Source of the DNA: Candidatus Sumerlaeota bacterium | Lineage (GTDB): Bacteria > Sumerlaeota > Sumerlaeia > MWCT01 > JAGHBZ01 | DNA length: 13,123 bases | Direction of reading: 5' to 3' | Assembly (NCBI GenBank): GCA_021160705.1 | Contig: JAGHBZ010000270.1 | Span: forward strand, 1-13,123 | Shown: in pieces, positions 6,888 to 13,123 of the stretch | Numbering within the stretch: the stretch's first letter is position 1 | How the letters are laid out: the number at the start of each line of letters is the position of its first letter | Made by a program: the position numbers and the translations under genes | Notes under the pieces: generated by a model | Databases searched by the model: none | Told to the model about the DNA's origin: nothing | The model's input: only the letters and a program-made list of their open reading frames with translations

Positions 6888-8040
6888 CGAGGAGGACAAA
6901 ATTATCTCTATGAACCACTTCATCGTAGTCCCTGTGCCCGAGTAGGTCAGGAATTTCGCTGGTATGGTGTCCTTTTATTTTTTTCACCTCTTCACTGGTA
7001 TAATTGACCAATCCCTTACCCAGAAATGTACCCTTCTCATCGTAAATCTCCACCACATCCCCTCGCTCAAACTCACCGATTACATCTTTAATACCCACCG
7101 GGAGCAGGCTTTTGCCTTTGCGTAAGAGTGCCTGGCTTGCCCCAGCATCTATAATTAGCTTTCTTCCCCGTCCAGCTTTTCCGAAAGCAATCCAGCGTTG
7201 TCGCTTACTCAGTCGTTTTCGTCCTGCTACCGGCAAAAATAACGTCCCCTCTATTTCTCCGGAAAAAATCTTCTCCAGAATGCCACGTCTTTTCCCATTG
7301 GTAATCACAGAGTATACCCCACCCAGCGCAGCGTATTCTACTGCCTGTAATTTAGTATGCATTCCCCCACTGCCGAGTTCAGTTCTTGAATCGCATGCCA
7401 GATTCTTAATCTCTGGTGTCAGGCGTTCTACGAGTGGTATTAGCTGAGCTGGCTTCCCGGGTTTTGGAACACTATAACACAGCCCATCAACCACTGTTAG
7501 CATCACCAGTAGTTCTGCCTCCAGTTTGGTCGCCACTATCGCTGAGAGCAGGTCATTATCGCCGAACTTCAGCTCATCTATGGTGGTGGTATCATTCTCA
7601 TTAACAATAGGCACCACACCCATTTTAAACAGCATCTCCAGGGTATATCGTGTGTTTAGGTACCGGCGTCTATCATCCATATCTGCCCGGGTTAATAAGA
7701 TTTGCCCGACTTTTCTACCGTATTTTCCGAATGCCTCTGAGTATAATTTCATCAATTTACTCTGCCCAATGGATGCCAGTGCCTGTTTCTCTGGAATAGC
7801 CTGCGGGTAGCGTTTGCTCTGCATTTCTCCGATACCTGCACTCACTGCACCTGAGCTTACGATTACCACCCTGGCACCTTTCTCATAGAGTTCATTTATC
7901 ACGCGAGCGTAAGAGTAAACGAGACCCCTGTTAAGTTTTCCAAACTCCTGCGTAATCACTGCAGAGCCAATTTTCACGACCGCACAGTGTAAATCTATCT
8001 CAAATCTTTTCCCATCGCTTGATTTTAACTCTATTTTCAT
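6877..8040 (-). CDS. proB: Glutamate 5-kinase with C-terminal PUA domain
   Basis: ProB phosphorylates glutamate to gamma-glutamyl phosphate, the first and feedback-controlled step of proline synthesis. The 387 residues contain an amino-acid kinase domain (about 18-268) and a PUA domain (about 292-385), the full bacterial architecture. Motifs are AVVKIGSAVIT (20-30, with Lys23), VVIVSSGAVSAGIGEM (58-73), VNENDTTTIDELKFGDND (147-163 region) and GSGGMHTKLQAVEYA (223-237). The N-terminus is about 13 residues longer than E. coli ProB. The start is supported by AAGGGT seven bases upstream and by the 17-base spacing from the preceding gene. GSA replaces the more usual GTS or GSS after the lysine. 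proA lies downstream on the same strand beyond an inserted cassette, so the two may need a read-through transcript or separate promoters. Confidence 0.97.
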   Translation of the reverse strand: MKIELKSSDGKRFEIDLHCAVVKIGSAVITQEFGKLNRGLVYSYARVINELYEKGARVVIVSSGAVSAGIGEMQSKRYPQAIPEKQALASIGQSKLMKLYSEAFGKYGRKVGQILLTRADMDDRRRYLNTRYTLEMLFKMGVVPIVNENDTTTIDELKFGDNDLLSAIVATKLEAELLVMLTVVDGLCYSVPKPGKPAQLIPLVERLTPEIKNLACDSRTELGSGGMHTKLQAVEYAALGGVYSVITNGKRRGILEKIFSGEIEGTLFLPVAGRKRLSKRQRWIAFGKAGRGRKLIIDAGASQALLRKGKSLLPVGIKDVIGEFERGDVVEIYDEKGTFLGKGLVNYTSEEVKKIKGHHTSEIPDLLGHRDYDEVVHRDNFVLLVDR

Positions 8041-8057
8041 TTAGTGTACCCTTAAGT

Positions 8058-8573
8058 CTAATAGTGGAGTTCTGCCTCAATTAAACGCCAGCTCCCATCT
8101 GATTCAAGCTGAAATATAAAATGTGCCTTATCGGGTTTCTTGGGGTCCTGGCTAGCTATACCGCGAAAATAAAGCCGATTATACACATCTGAACCTGTAT
8201 AATATCCTGAGGCGAAAAAATAACATACCACGTCTGCTTTGTTTTCTTCAGGAAACTTAATATCAATTTTTTTTATCCTGATATTAACTGATTCAACGCT
8301 CTGCAGGTCACGGCGTGCCCTGCGAAGTGCATCGTCACGGTCTTTTCCATAATAGCCGTGATATGATTCGCTGATGTAAGGAGCAATTAAATCAATATCT
8401 CGTTGTTCCACTGCACGCACACCAAGACGAATTGTTTCACTAATTATTTCTCTATCGGTCTTTATCAGGCTCAATGCAGACCACACAATTCCCGCTCCGC
8501 AAATGAGCACTATAATCAGTCGTGTTCTCCAGCTCCGCAAAATAGGAACATCGCTCTTTATTCGGATACGCAT
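8058..8573 (-). CDS. Membrane-anchored NTF2-like (SnoaL/DUF4440-type) protein
   Basis: The 171-residue protein has a short basic N-terminus, one membrane helix at about 19-37 (LIIVLICGAGIVWSALSLI), and a soluble domain outside. That domain starts with a helix and the motif AVEQRDIDLIAPYISESY (54-71). It continues with an Arg-rich helix (DALRRARRDL), beta strands (VNIRIKKIDIKF, KADVVCYFFAS) and the closing DGSWRLIEAEL (159-169). This order of helices, then strands ending in a W-x-L-x-x-A strand, is typical of the NTF2-like fold. Such domains bind small molecules or act as accessory subunits; the ligand is unknown. Its ATG follows the dtd TAA directly (TAAATG), so translation is probably coupled. 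proB follows after 17 bases. Confidence 0.75.
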   Translation of the reverse strand: MRIRIKSDVPILRSWRTRLIIVLICGAGIVWSALSLIKTDREIISETIRLGVRAVEQRDIDLIAPYISESYHGYYGKDRDDALRRARRDLQSVESVNIRIKKIDIKFPEENKADVVCYFFASGYYTGSDVYNRLYFRGIASQDPKKPDKAHFIFQLESDGSWRLIEAELHY

Positions 8574-9029
8574 TTATCGGCGACTCATCTCTTTGCTATC
8601 CATAATTATGGTGACCGGACCATAATTGCAGAGATTGACGTCCATCATCGCCTGAAACACACCGGTCTCCACTCTCAGGGAGAACCCTCTCAGGATGTTG
8701 ACAAATTGGTCAAACATTGCGGAGGCTTGCTCTGGTGGTGCAGCATCGGTAAATCCCGGTCGACGTCCTTTGCGGCAATCCGCATACAACGTAAACTGCG
8801 ATACCACCAGCAGGTCGCCTTTGATCTCCAGCAGTGAGCGATTAAACTTTTGTGCCTCATCCTCAAAGATTCGCAGGTTCACTATCTTGTTAGCAATGTA
8901 ATTCAAATCCTCTTCAGTGTCATCTTTGCCAATCCCAGCAAGTACAAGTAACCCCTTACCAATCTCTCCAACGGTCTTACCATTCACCTTTACTGATGCC
9001 TGGCTTACTCTTTGCAGTACTACTCGCAT
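8574..9029 (-). CDS. dtd: D-aminoacyl-tRNA deacylase
   Basis: DTD hydrolyses D-amino acids (and glycine mischarged on tRNA-Ala) from tRNA, recycling tRNA and keeping D-residues out of proteins. From ATG 9029 the protein has 151 residues, close to the family norm. It begins MRVVLQRVSQASV and carries both active-site motifs: SQFTLYAD (77-84) and the Gly-cisPro motif NYGPVT (135-140). The frame extends six codons further upstream to a TTG at 9047. The ATG is preferred because GAGGA sits eight bases before it and because family members begin MRVV. It appears to be the first gene of the leftward series; a predicted promoter ends about 35 bases upstream. It abuts the next gene with no spacer. Confidence 0.95.
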   Translation of the reverse strand: MRVVLQRVSQASVKVNGKTVGEIGKGLLVLAGIGKDDTEEDLNYIANKIVNLRIFEDEAQKFNRSLLEIKGDLLVVSQFTLYADCRKGRRPGFTDAAPPEQASAMFDQFVNILRGFSLRVETGVFQAMMDVNLCNYGPVTIIMDSKEMSRR

Positions 9030-9063
9030 ATAATCTTTCCTCAACAAAAACTATAAGAAAAAT

Positions 9064-9092
9064 ATCCTACCCCTCTTTCCCGAGTCGTTCAA
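9064..9092 (-). promoter_or_regulatory. Predicted promoter for dtd and the leftward operon
   Basis: On the minus strand TTGAAC (9092-9087) is followed after 17 bases by TAGGAT (9069-9064). The start would fall near 9057, giving a leader of about 28 bases with a good ribosome site. The same -10 variant, TAGGAT, occurs in the gspE promoter. A perfect TATAAT at 9139-9134 on this strand lacks a credible -35. Confidence 0.45.
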
Positions 9093-9121
9093 TTGCAAAT
9101 TTTTCATTCCTCGTGTATAGA
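9093..9121 (+). promoter_or_regulatory. Predicted promoter for the radical SAM gene
   Basis: TTGCAA (9093-9098) and TATAGA (9116-9121) are separated by 17 bases. Transcription would begin near 9128, leaving a leader of about 88 bases before ATG 9216. The -35 box abuts the -35 box of the opposing dtd promoter, so one bound regulator or polymerase could affect both. Confidence 0.4.
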
Positions 9122-9199
9122 ATTAGTCTCAGAATTATATAGAATTTCTGAATGCGGATGCATTATTCTTAATATCATCACGAATTGTTTGAAAGAAGA

Positions 9200-9211
9200 G
9201 GCGACGTCGCC
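9200..9211. promoter_or_regulatory. Perfect 12-base palindrome in the radical SAM leader
   Basis: GGCGACGTCGCC is a perfect palindrome ending four bases before ATG 9216. An AGAAGAG stretch (9194-9200) lies just before it, too far from the ATG for a normal ribosome site. Folded as a short hairpin (GGCG, loop ACGT, CGCC) in the mRNA, it would bring that purine stretch closer to the start. It could instead be a protein site or chance. Confidence 0.35.
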
Positions 9212-9215
9212 AGAA

Positions 9216-10649
9216 ATGTACCGAAAGAAAATAGAACGCGTACTCCTGATTGTGCCCCCGACAGGGTTGTTCATCCGCGAAGATAGATGCCAGACGCCAA
9301 TAGAAGAGCTGAAAACCGTTTCACTCCGACCACCGATAAATTTGATGTATGCGGCGGCAATGTTTGAGCAGGGGGGATGCGAGTGTCGGTTGCGCGATTT
9401 TCCCGCTGAACGCCTGGATTGGCACGACCTGAAACAGGAAATTACCTTATTTAAGCCAGACCTTTTGTTAATCAGTGCCACACTGCCATCACTGGAGTCT
9501 GACCTTCAGTCTGCCGCTGTCGCAAAGAAAATTAATCCTGAAATCATCACCGTTGCCAAAGGCGCTCATTTTAATGTCCACCCACGCGAGACCCTTGAGC
9601 AGTTTCCTTCGCTTGATATGGTATTGCGCGGGGAATATGAATTCACCTGTCTGGAGCTGGCTCAGGGAAAACCACCGGAAAACATACCTGGGCTTACGTT
9701 TCGCACACCTGAGGGCAACATCATTCATACACCTGATAGACCTTTCATAGCGAATCTGGATGAACTCCCGTTTCCTGCACGTCATCTGGTCAGGAATGAA
9801 CTCTACTTTCGCCCGGATACTATGGAGACACAGACTACGGTTATTACCAATCGGGGGTGTCCATTTGATTGTATCTTTTGCCTTGCAGGGAATGTGGCTG
9901 GTCGCAAAAACCGCACCCGCTCAGTGGATAACATCATCGCCGAACTCCGGGAATGTGTGGAGAGGTTCAATATCAGAAATTTTCTTTTCCGCTCTGACCT
10001 GTTTACCGCAAACAAACAATGGATTATTCATCTTTGCAAACGACTGATTGACGAAGGACTTGCTATCCAGTGGTCCTGCAATAGTCGGGTCGATACGCTG
10101 GACGAGGAGATGCTCAGCTGGATGCGACGTGCAGGGTGCTGGCTCATCGCCTTTGGCGTGGAGAAAAGCTCCGACGAGATGCTGAAAAAAATTAATAAAC
10201 GTGCCACCGTGAATGACGCCCGCCGCGCTATCTCCTTAACCAGAAAAGCTGGCATTAAGTCAAGCATTTATCTGCTCTTTGGACTACCCTGGGACACCCC
10301 TGAAATCCTTCAGCAGGACATTGATTTTGCTAAAGAACTCGAGCCAGATTTCCTGGAAATCTTTTACGTGTATCCCTTTCCCGGAACACCGCTTTATGAA
10401 ATGGCAGTGGAGATGGGCTTATTGAGCGGACGCACATTCCCCACAGCGGCGTATTCAGCTCCAGCTATGCCTACTCTGTATATGAGCATTGAGGAGTTAG
10501 CCCGATGGCGTAGGCGAGCACTCCGCCAATATTATCTCCGACCCGGATTCATCCTCAAGACCCTACGCCACGCCGGCTCCCCTAAAGCCGTTCTTAACTA
10601 CACCCGCTATGGACTCACTCAGTTAGCCGACCTGATATTCCACAGGTAA
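9216..10649 (+). CDS. B12-binding-domain radical SAM protein (BchE-like, class B type)
   Basis: From ATG 9216 the protein has 477 residues. Residues about 5-150 form a cobalamin-binding-type Rossmann domain (IERVLLIVPPTG near the start, KPDLLLISATLPS, then VAKGAHFNVHPRETL in place of the common GGPH motif). The radical SAM core follows with the cluster motif GCPFDCIFC (Cys215, Cys219, Cys222). Later landmarks are FGVEKSSDEMLKKINK, LLFGLPWDTPE and YPFPGTPLYEMA. The end, QYYLRPGFILKTLRH, is typical of this subfamily. Members carry out B12-dependent methyl transfers or other radical reactions; the substrate here is unknown. An in-frame TTG at 9093 would add 41 unconserved residues, but it overlaps the predicted -35 box. 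Its strand is opposite to dtd and no pathway partner is adjacent. A sampled line is about 58% G+C, higher than its neighbours. Confidence 0.88.
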   Translation: MYRKKIERVLLIVPPTGLFIREDRCQTPIEELKTVSLRPPINLMYAAAMFEQGGCECRLRDFPAERLDWHDLKQEITLFKPDLLLISATLPSLESDLQSAAVAKKINPEIITVAKGAHFNVHPRETLEQFPSLDMVLRGEYEFTCLELAQGKPPENIPGLTFRTPEGNIIHTPDRPFIANLDELPFPARHLVRNELYFRPDTMETQTTVITNRGCPFDCIFCLAGNVAGRKNRTRSVDNIIAELRECVERFNIRNFLFRSDLFTANKQWIIHLCKRLIDEGLAIQWSCNSRVDTLDEEMLSWMRRAGCWLIAFGVEKSSDEMLKKINKRATVNDARRAISLTRKAGIKSSIYLLFGLPWDTPEILQQDIDFAKELEPDFLEIFYVYPFPGTPLYEMAVEMGLLSGRTFPTAAYSAPAMPTLYMSIEELARWRRRALRQYYLRPGFILKTLRHAGSPKAVLNYTRYGLTQLADLIFHR

Positions 10650-10884
10650 CTCACAAAATTGTGCCAAAAACATAATTTTTTTTCCTTGACCCCTGAGTCA
10701 AAACCTTATATCCTTCAATGTATCCATTCTGTTTGAGATAGGATTACTCTCCTATTTAAGTTGAGAGAATATTATCAAAATGTTCGATTGAATGTGTGTG
10801 AAGGCAAAAGAGGAAGAAGTGCATAAGATTTAAACGTCATCCTTTAATTTTTTATTTAAAACAATGAGAAGGAGGTGGAATAAA
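10650..10884 (+). other. Leader region between the radical SAM and prepilin genes
   Basis: No gene is visible in these 235 bases. A weak hairpin CACA-AAAT-TGTG (10652-10663) is followed by eight T at 10676-10683, a poor terminator for the radical SAM gene. TTGAC and GTCAA (10686-10700) form a small inverted repeat. ATAGGA and TCCTAT (10738-10755) form another with a six-base spacer, and it contains TAGGAT (10739-10744), the -10 variant seen at gspE and dtd. No convincing -35 accompanies it, so the prepilin promoter remains unplaced. Confidence 0.4.
10870..10877 (+). promoter_or_regulatory. Consensus ribosome binding site deciding the prepilin start
   Basis: AGGAGGTG lies seven bases before ATG 10885. 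An earlier in-frame ATG at 10864 overlaps it and would add seven basic residues without its own ribosome site, so 10885 is the start. Such a strong site suggests high expression. Confidence 0.85.
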
Positions 10885-11502
10885 ATGAGCAGAGAAGGAT
10901 TTACATTAATTGAGCTTTTGATTGTTGTGGCAATCATTGCTATCTTAGCGGCAATCGCAGTACCGAACTTCCTTGAAGCACAGACCCGCTCCAAGGTTTC
11001 TCGGTGTAAAGAGGATATGCGGTCTATTGCGACAGCCCTGGAGGCTTATAATGTTGACCATAACGCTTACCCAACTTATCATTATACAGACACCTATACC
11101 TCACCCTGGGGACCTGAAGTTTCTTTTACTTTTGGAGGAACTGGCAAATATGCGAGCGGGAACGTGACGCCATTTGATGGAAATCCCCAACTAACTACAC
11201 CTGTTGCCTATATGAGCTCTTTGCCACTGGACCCATTCTTCGTCGGTGCTGGAGATGCTCCACCAGATGCTTATTGGTTTATGTATGTTAACTGGCCGTA
11301 CGCATTGCGAGATTCTCCAATACCCTGGATTATAAAAACGTATGGAGCCTGGCGTCTGAGTTCCGGTGGACCTGATAAGTCGCGAGGTCATGCTTCCATT
11401 GGAGATTATTGGAATATGCTTTACGACCCTTCTAATGGGACTATAAGTAAGGGACAAATCCATAGAACACAACTTTCTCCCGAAGGTATTCCCCAAGAAT
11501 AA
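10885..11502 (+). CDS. Type II secretion pseudopilin / prepilin-type N-methylation protein (GspG-like)
   Basis: This 205-residue secreted or pilus subunit begins MSREG, followed by FTLIELLIVVAIIAILAAI. The prepilin peptidase would cut between Gly5 and Phe6, and Glu10 is the conserved Glu+5 needed for assembly. The hydrophobic helix (6-27) continues into NFLEAQTRSKVSRCKEDMR and a DHNAYP segment (58-63), as in GspG-type pseudopilins. The C-terminal domain is longer than in classical GspG and rich in Pro, Trp and Tyr. It carries WRLSSGGPDKSRG (156-168) and YDPSNGTISKGQI (180-192), motifs common in pseudopilins of candidate phyla. It sits alone, more than 6 kb from gspE/gspF and on the opposite strand, with its own strong terminator. 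It is probably assembled by GspE/GspF; the cargo or structural role is unknown. Confidence 0.92.
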   Translation: MSREGFTLIELLIVVAIIAILAAIAVPNFLEAQTRSKVSRCKEDMRSIATALEAYNVDHNAYPTYHYTDTYTSPWGPEVSFTFGGTGKYASGNVTPFDGNPQLTTPVAYMSSLPLDPFFVGAGDAPPDAYWFMYVNWPYALRDSPIPWIIKTYGAWRLSSGGPDKSRGHASIGDYWNMLYDPSNGTISKGQIHRTQLSPEGIPQE

Positions 11503-11547
11503 TCCGCCATAATGGATAATTAGGTTTTTGGGAAAAAATTATTCTCC

Positions 11548-11580
11548 AGCGCTCAGCACCCATCACGCTGAGCGCTTTTT
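11548..11580 (+). terminator. Rho-independent terminator of the prepilin gene
   Basis: A perfect 10-bp stem, AGCGCTCAGC (11548-11557) and GCTGAGCGCT (11567-11576), encloses a nine-base loop and runs into TTTTT. It lies about 45 bases after the prepilin stop. Confidence 0.9.
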
Positions 11581-11687
11581 GCTTTCACTCAAAAGTGATG
11601 AACAAAGTATGTAAGTTGAATTCTAAAGCACGAGAAGCTATAAGACTCCACCCACTCACTACATAGAATCAAAAGCTGAGTCTGGTG

Positions 11688-11720
11688 AAAAAACATCTCG
11701 CCTTGAAAAAGCAAGGCGAG
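11688..11720 (-). terminator. Leftward rho-independent terminator
   Basis: CTCGCCTTG (11697-11705) and CAAGGCGAG (11712-11720) form a perfect 9-bp stem with a six-base loop. On the minus strand the stem is followed by ATG and six T (11693-11688). Rightward the stem has no T-run, so it acts leftward. The only leftward gene seen upstream is the cyclase, whose stop lies 430 bases away. Confidence 0.75.
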
Positions 11721-11852
11721 CAACGGTAAACCGTGAAGGAATATGAATTATGGTTTCAGTTTGCTTAGACCGTTTCGCGTTCCAAGTTTTTTCGCGTGAT
11801 TCGGTGGCGATTTATCCTTATTTACAAAAGAGAGGTGACAAATAATTTTGGC

Positions 11853-11930
11853 TTTCCTGGTTTCCTGGCTTCCTTATAGATTTTAGTGCTTTTTGTTTCT
11901 TTTCTATAAGGAGACCGGGAATCCAGGAGA
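11853..11930. repeat. Long imperfect inverted repeat (MITE-like hairpin)
   Basis: The core arms 11855-11879 and 11904-11928 match at 21 of 25 positions (two of the four differences are G-U pairs in RNA), and the stem extends by a few bases on both ends. The loop is about 22-24 bases and T-rich. The left arm itself contains TTTCCTGG twice in tandem. I find no target-site duplication at the flanks. It could be a small non-autonomous element, a REP-like element or a structured 3' end. Confidence 0.55.
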
Positions 11931-12150
11931 TAAAGCAATTGAAAATTTATAACATTTATTCTGCAAAATGGTATAAATCCACAGATTGTGCAAACTAAGT
12001 CGATTTAGTCGGGTAGGCAGTTAAAAAACAAAAATTGCGAAAGGATTGGTTTAAAACAAGTTAAGCCTTACTTACCACCAAGGAAGGAATTTAAGAGTGC
12101 CAGTTTTTTCTATATCTTATCTGATGATTAGGAATAGTAAATTGGAGAAT

Positions 12151-13122
12151 CTATATGAGAACCAAAGTAGTGGGTGAGTGTACTTCTTTAAGAGGGGGAT
12201 ACACGCTGATGGTGTTTTTCCCGCTTCTTTTTGCTGTATAAAGGGCTCTGTCGGCAAACCTCAGCAAATCCAGCGCCTTTCTGATACGGGGGTAAGCACT
12301 GGAGGTCGCCCCAATGCTCATAGTTAACTGAATTACAGCTTTCTCGTGTTTAAATTTATACCGGGCGACGGTTTTACAAATTCTTACTCCAAGATGGTAT
12401 GCGTCTTTTAGCGAGGTATTTGGCAGGATGGCTGAGAACTCTTCTCCCCCATAGCGCGCAATGACGTCGGATTTTCTGGTTATGCGGGTTAGCAATTGCC
12501 CCAGCTCATAGAGAACAAAGTCGCCAACCAGATGCCCATATTTATCATTCACCTCTTTAAAATCATCCACGTCAAGCATAAAGACCGACATCTCGTGTCC
12601 ATACCGCTGTGCGTTTTGAAACTCCCGCTCCAGACATTCCCGTAAAAACCGATGATTATAAATCCCAGTAACTTCATCCTTAATGGTAAGTTCCTTGAGC
12701 GACTGCTGGATTTTAATCACCTGTTCTTGATAATCCTTGCGCTGCAGGGTCGTCAGAATAACACTGAGTGGATAATTATTGCTCAATTCGCTAACGCGAA
12801 TCACGCCATACGCCCCTTTTGTCAATAAAGCGATAATGTTTTTATCCACCTTCTCATCTACAAATATCACGACTGGTAAATTGGAGGCAAAATTCTTTAT
12901 ATCGGAAAGCAATTTTTCGCAGGCTTCTACACCACGGTCACAGGGAAGAAAAAGGATATCATAGTTATTCTTCTTAATAGTATCTAATATCCGGGATTGC
13001 CTTGCTACTCCTTTAATATAAGCGTTGGGAAACCATTGCTGAAGAACCTTGAGGAGTTTTAATCGCCGTGTACTATTATGGTCGAGTACCAAAAAGAAGA
13101 ATTTTTTCTTTAATAAATGCAT
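12151..13122 (-). CDS. Diguanylate cyclase with degenerate receiver-like domain
   Basis: The GGDEF domain makes cyclic di-GMP from two GTP. The 323 residues show a receiver-like N-terminal domain (about 7-128), a short linker helix and a GGDEF domain (about 146-309). The active-site loop RYGGEEF (223-229) is intact, and so are LDVDDFKEVNDKYGH (183-197) and DEVTGIYNHRF (149-159). The inhibitory I-site RxxD (Arg216-Asp219) lies five residues before GGEEF, so product inhibition is likely. In the receiver-like part the phospho-acceptor position reads DILFLPCD (55-62), with Pro where Asp is expected, and the usual late Lys is absent (GAYGVIRVSEL). It is thus probably not phosphorylated in the usual way. 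The ATG at 13122 is one base from the window edge, so the true start may lie beyond. A 28-codon ORF on the opposite strand over its 3' end is not credited. Confidence 0.93.
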   Translation of the reverse strand: MHLLKKKFFFLVLDHNSTRRLKLLKVLQQWFPNAYIKGVARQSRILDTIKKNNYDILFLPCDRGVEACEKLLSDIKNFASNLPVVIFVDEKVDKNIIALLTKGAYGVIRVSELSNNYPLSVILTTLQRKDYQEQVIKIQQSLKELTIKDEVTGIYNHRFLRECLEREFQNAQRYGHEMSVFMLDVDDFKEVNDKYGHLVGDFVLYELGQLLTRITRKSDVIARYGGEEFSAILPNTSLKDAYHLGVRICKTVARYKFKHEKAVIQLTMSIGATSSAYPRIRKALDLLRFADRALYTAKRSGKNTISVYPPLKEVHSPTTLVLI

Positions 13123-13123
13123 C

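Larger units (their letters stand above)
11581..12150. other. Gene-poor region between convergent genes
   Basis: I see no credible protein gene here on either strand. It holds a leftward terminator (11688-11720), two direct copies of TTCGCGT (11774-11780 and 11791-11797), and a long imperfect inverted repeat (11853-11930). It also holds a near-palindrome (11995-12008, CTAAGTC/GATTTAG) and a small hairpin (12066-12087, CCTTACTT/AAGGAAGG) just after the cyclase gene. It may contain a leftward small RNA or a long 3' untranslated region, or decayed mobile sequence. Confidence 0.5.

Noticed and set aside
5402..8040. Functional link between the PUA domain of ProB and the PUA-like domain of the nuclease
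   Set aside because: PUA domains are standard in bacterial ProB; the neighbouring EVE/PUA-like domain has a different context and the adjacency looks coincidental.
9030..9047. Six-codon upstream extension of dtd from TTG
   Set aside because: The extension contains the ribosome binding site for ATG 9029, and DTD proteins start MRVV.
9134..9139. Perfect minus-strand TATAAT as the main dtd promoter
   Set aside because: No acceptable -35 hexamer lies 16-18 bases upstream, and TTGAAC-17-TAGGAT is closer to the gene.
9093..9215. N-terminal 41-codon extension of the radical SAM protein from TTG
   Set aside because: The family starts near IERVLLIVPP, the added residues look unconserved, and the TTG is part of the predicted -35 box.
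11644..11687. Possible H-type pseudoknot (GACTC/GAGTC and CACC/GGTG)
   Set aside because: Arms of four to five bases are expected by chance; no known riboswitch or RNA motif is recognisable.
11503..12150. CRISPR array, tRNA, tmRNA, RNase P or SRP RNA in the gene-poor region
   Set aside because: No regularly spaced repeats, cloverleaf arms, CCA end or conserved RNA signatures were found.
12155..12241. 28-codon plus-strand ORF with GGAG upstream
   Set aside because: It lies wholly over the 3' end of the cyclase gene on the opposite strand; too short and unsupported beyond the purine stretch.

Overview
The window looks like a chromosomal segment of an uncultivated, probably diderm bacterium. 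It carries type II secretion / type IV pilus genes (gspE, gspF, a prepilin-type protein), proline synthesis genes (proB, proA), dtd, a cobalamin-type radical SAM protein and a diguanylate cyclase. The prepilin, with its GFTLIELLIVVAIIAILAAI start, NFLEAQTRSK segment and GGPDK tail motif, resembles pseudopilins common in candidate phyla such as Sumerlaeota, Hydrogenedentes and Omnitrophota. That placement is an impression from memory, not a search result. There are no rRNA, tRNA, CRISPR or transposase genes.

Positions 1-9029 read leftward as one long gene series: dtd, a membrane-anchored NTF2-like protein, proB, a three-ORF cassette, proA, gspE, gspF, and a membrane protein cut by the left edge. 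Most junctions are short or overlapping. A strong promoter-like site in front of gspE gives the secretion genes their own entry point. dtd and the rightward radical SAM gene diverge from a short region where two predicted promoters have abutting -35 boxes.

The most unusual part is the AT-rich cassette between proB and proA (about 5402-6811). It encodes a protein with an EVE/PUA-like N-terminal domain and a PD-(D/E)XK nuclease C-terminal domain, preceded by two very small ORFs that overlap each other and the nuclease start. This looks like an acquired, compact modification-dependent restriction or other nuclease-based defence unit placed inside the proline operon. Sampled lines of this cassette have about 28-40% G+C, against about 48-50% in sampled lines of proA and proB.

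The right side holds the radical SAM gene, the prepilin gene with a consensus ribosome binding site and a strong terminator, then about 650 bases without a convincing gene. That stretch contains a leftward terminator and a long imperfect hairpin. A leftward diguanylate cyclase with a degenerate receiver-like domain reaches the right edge.
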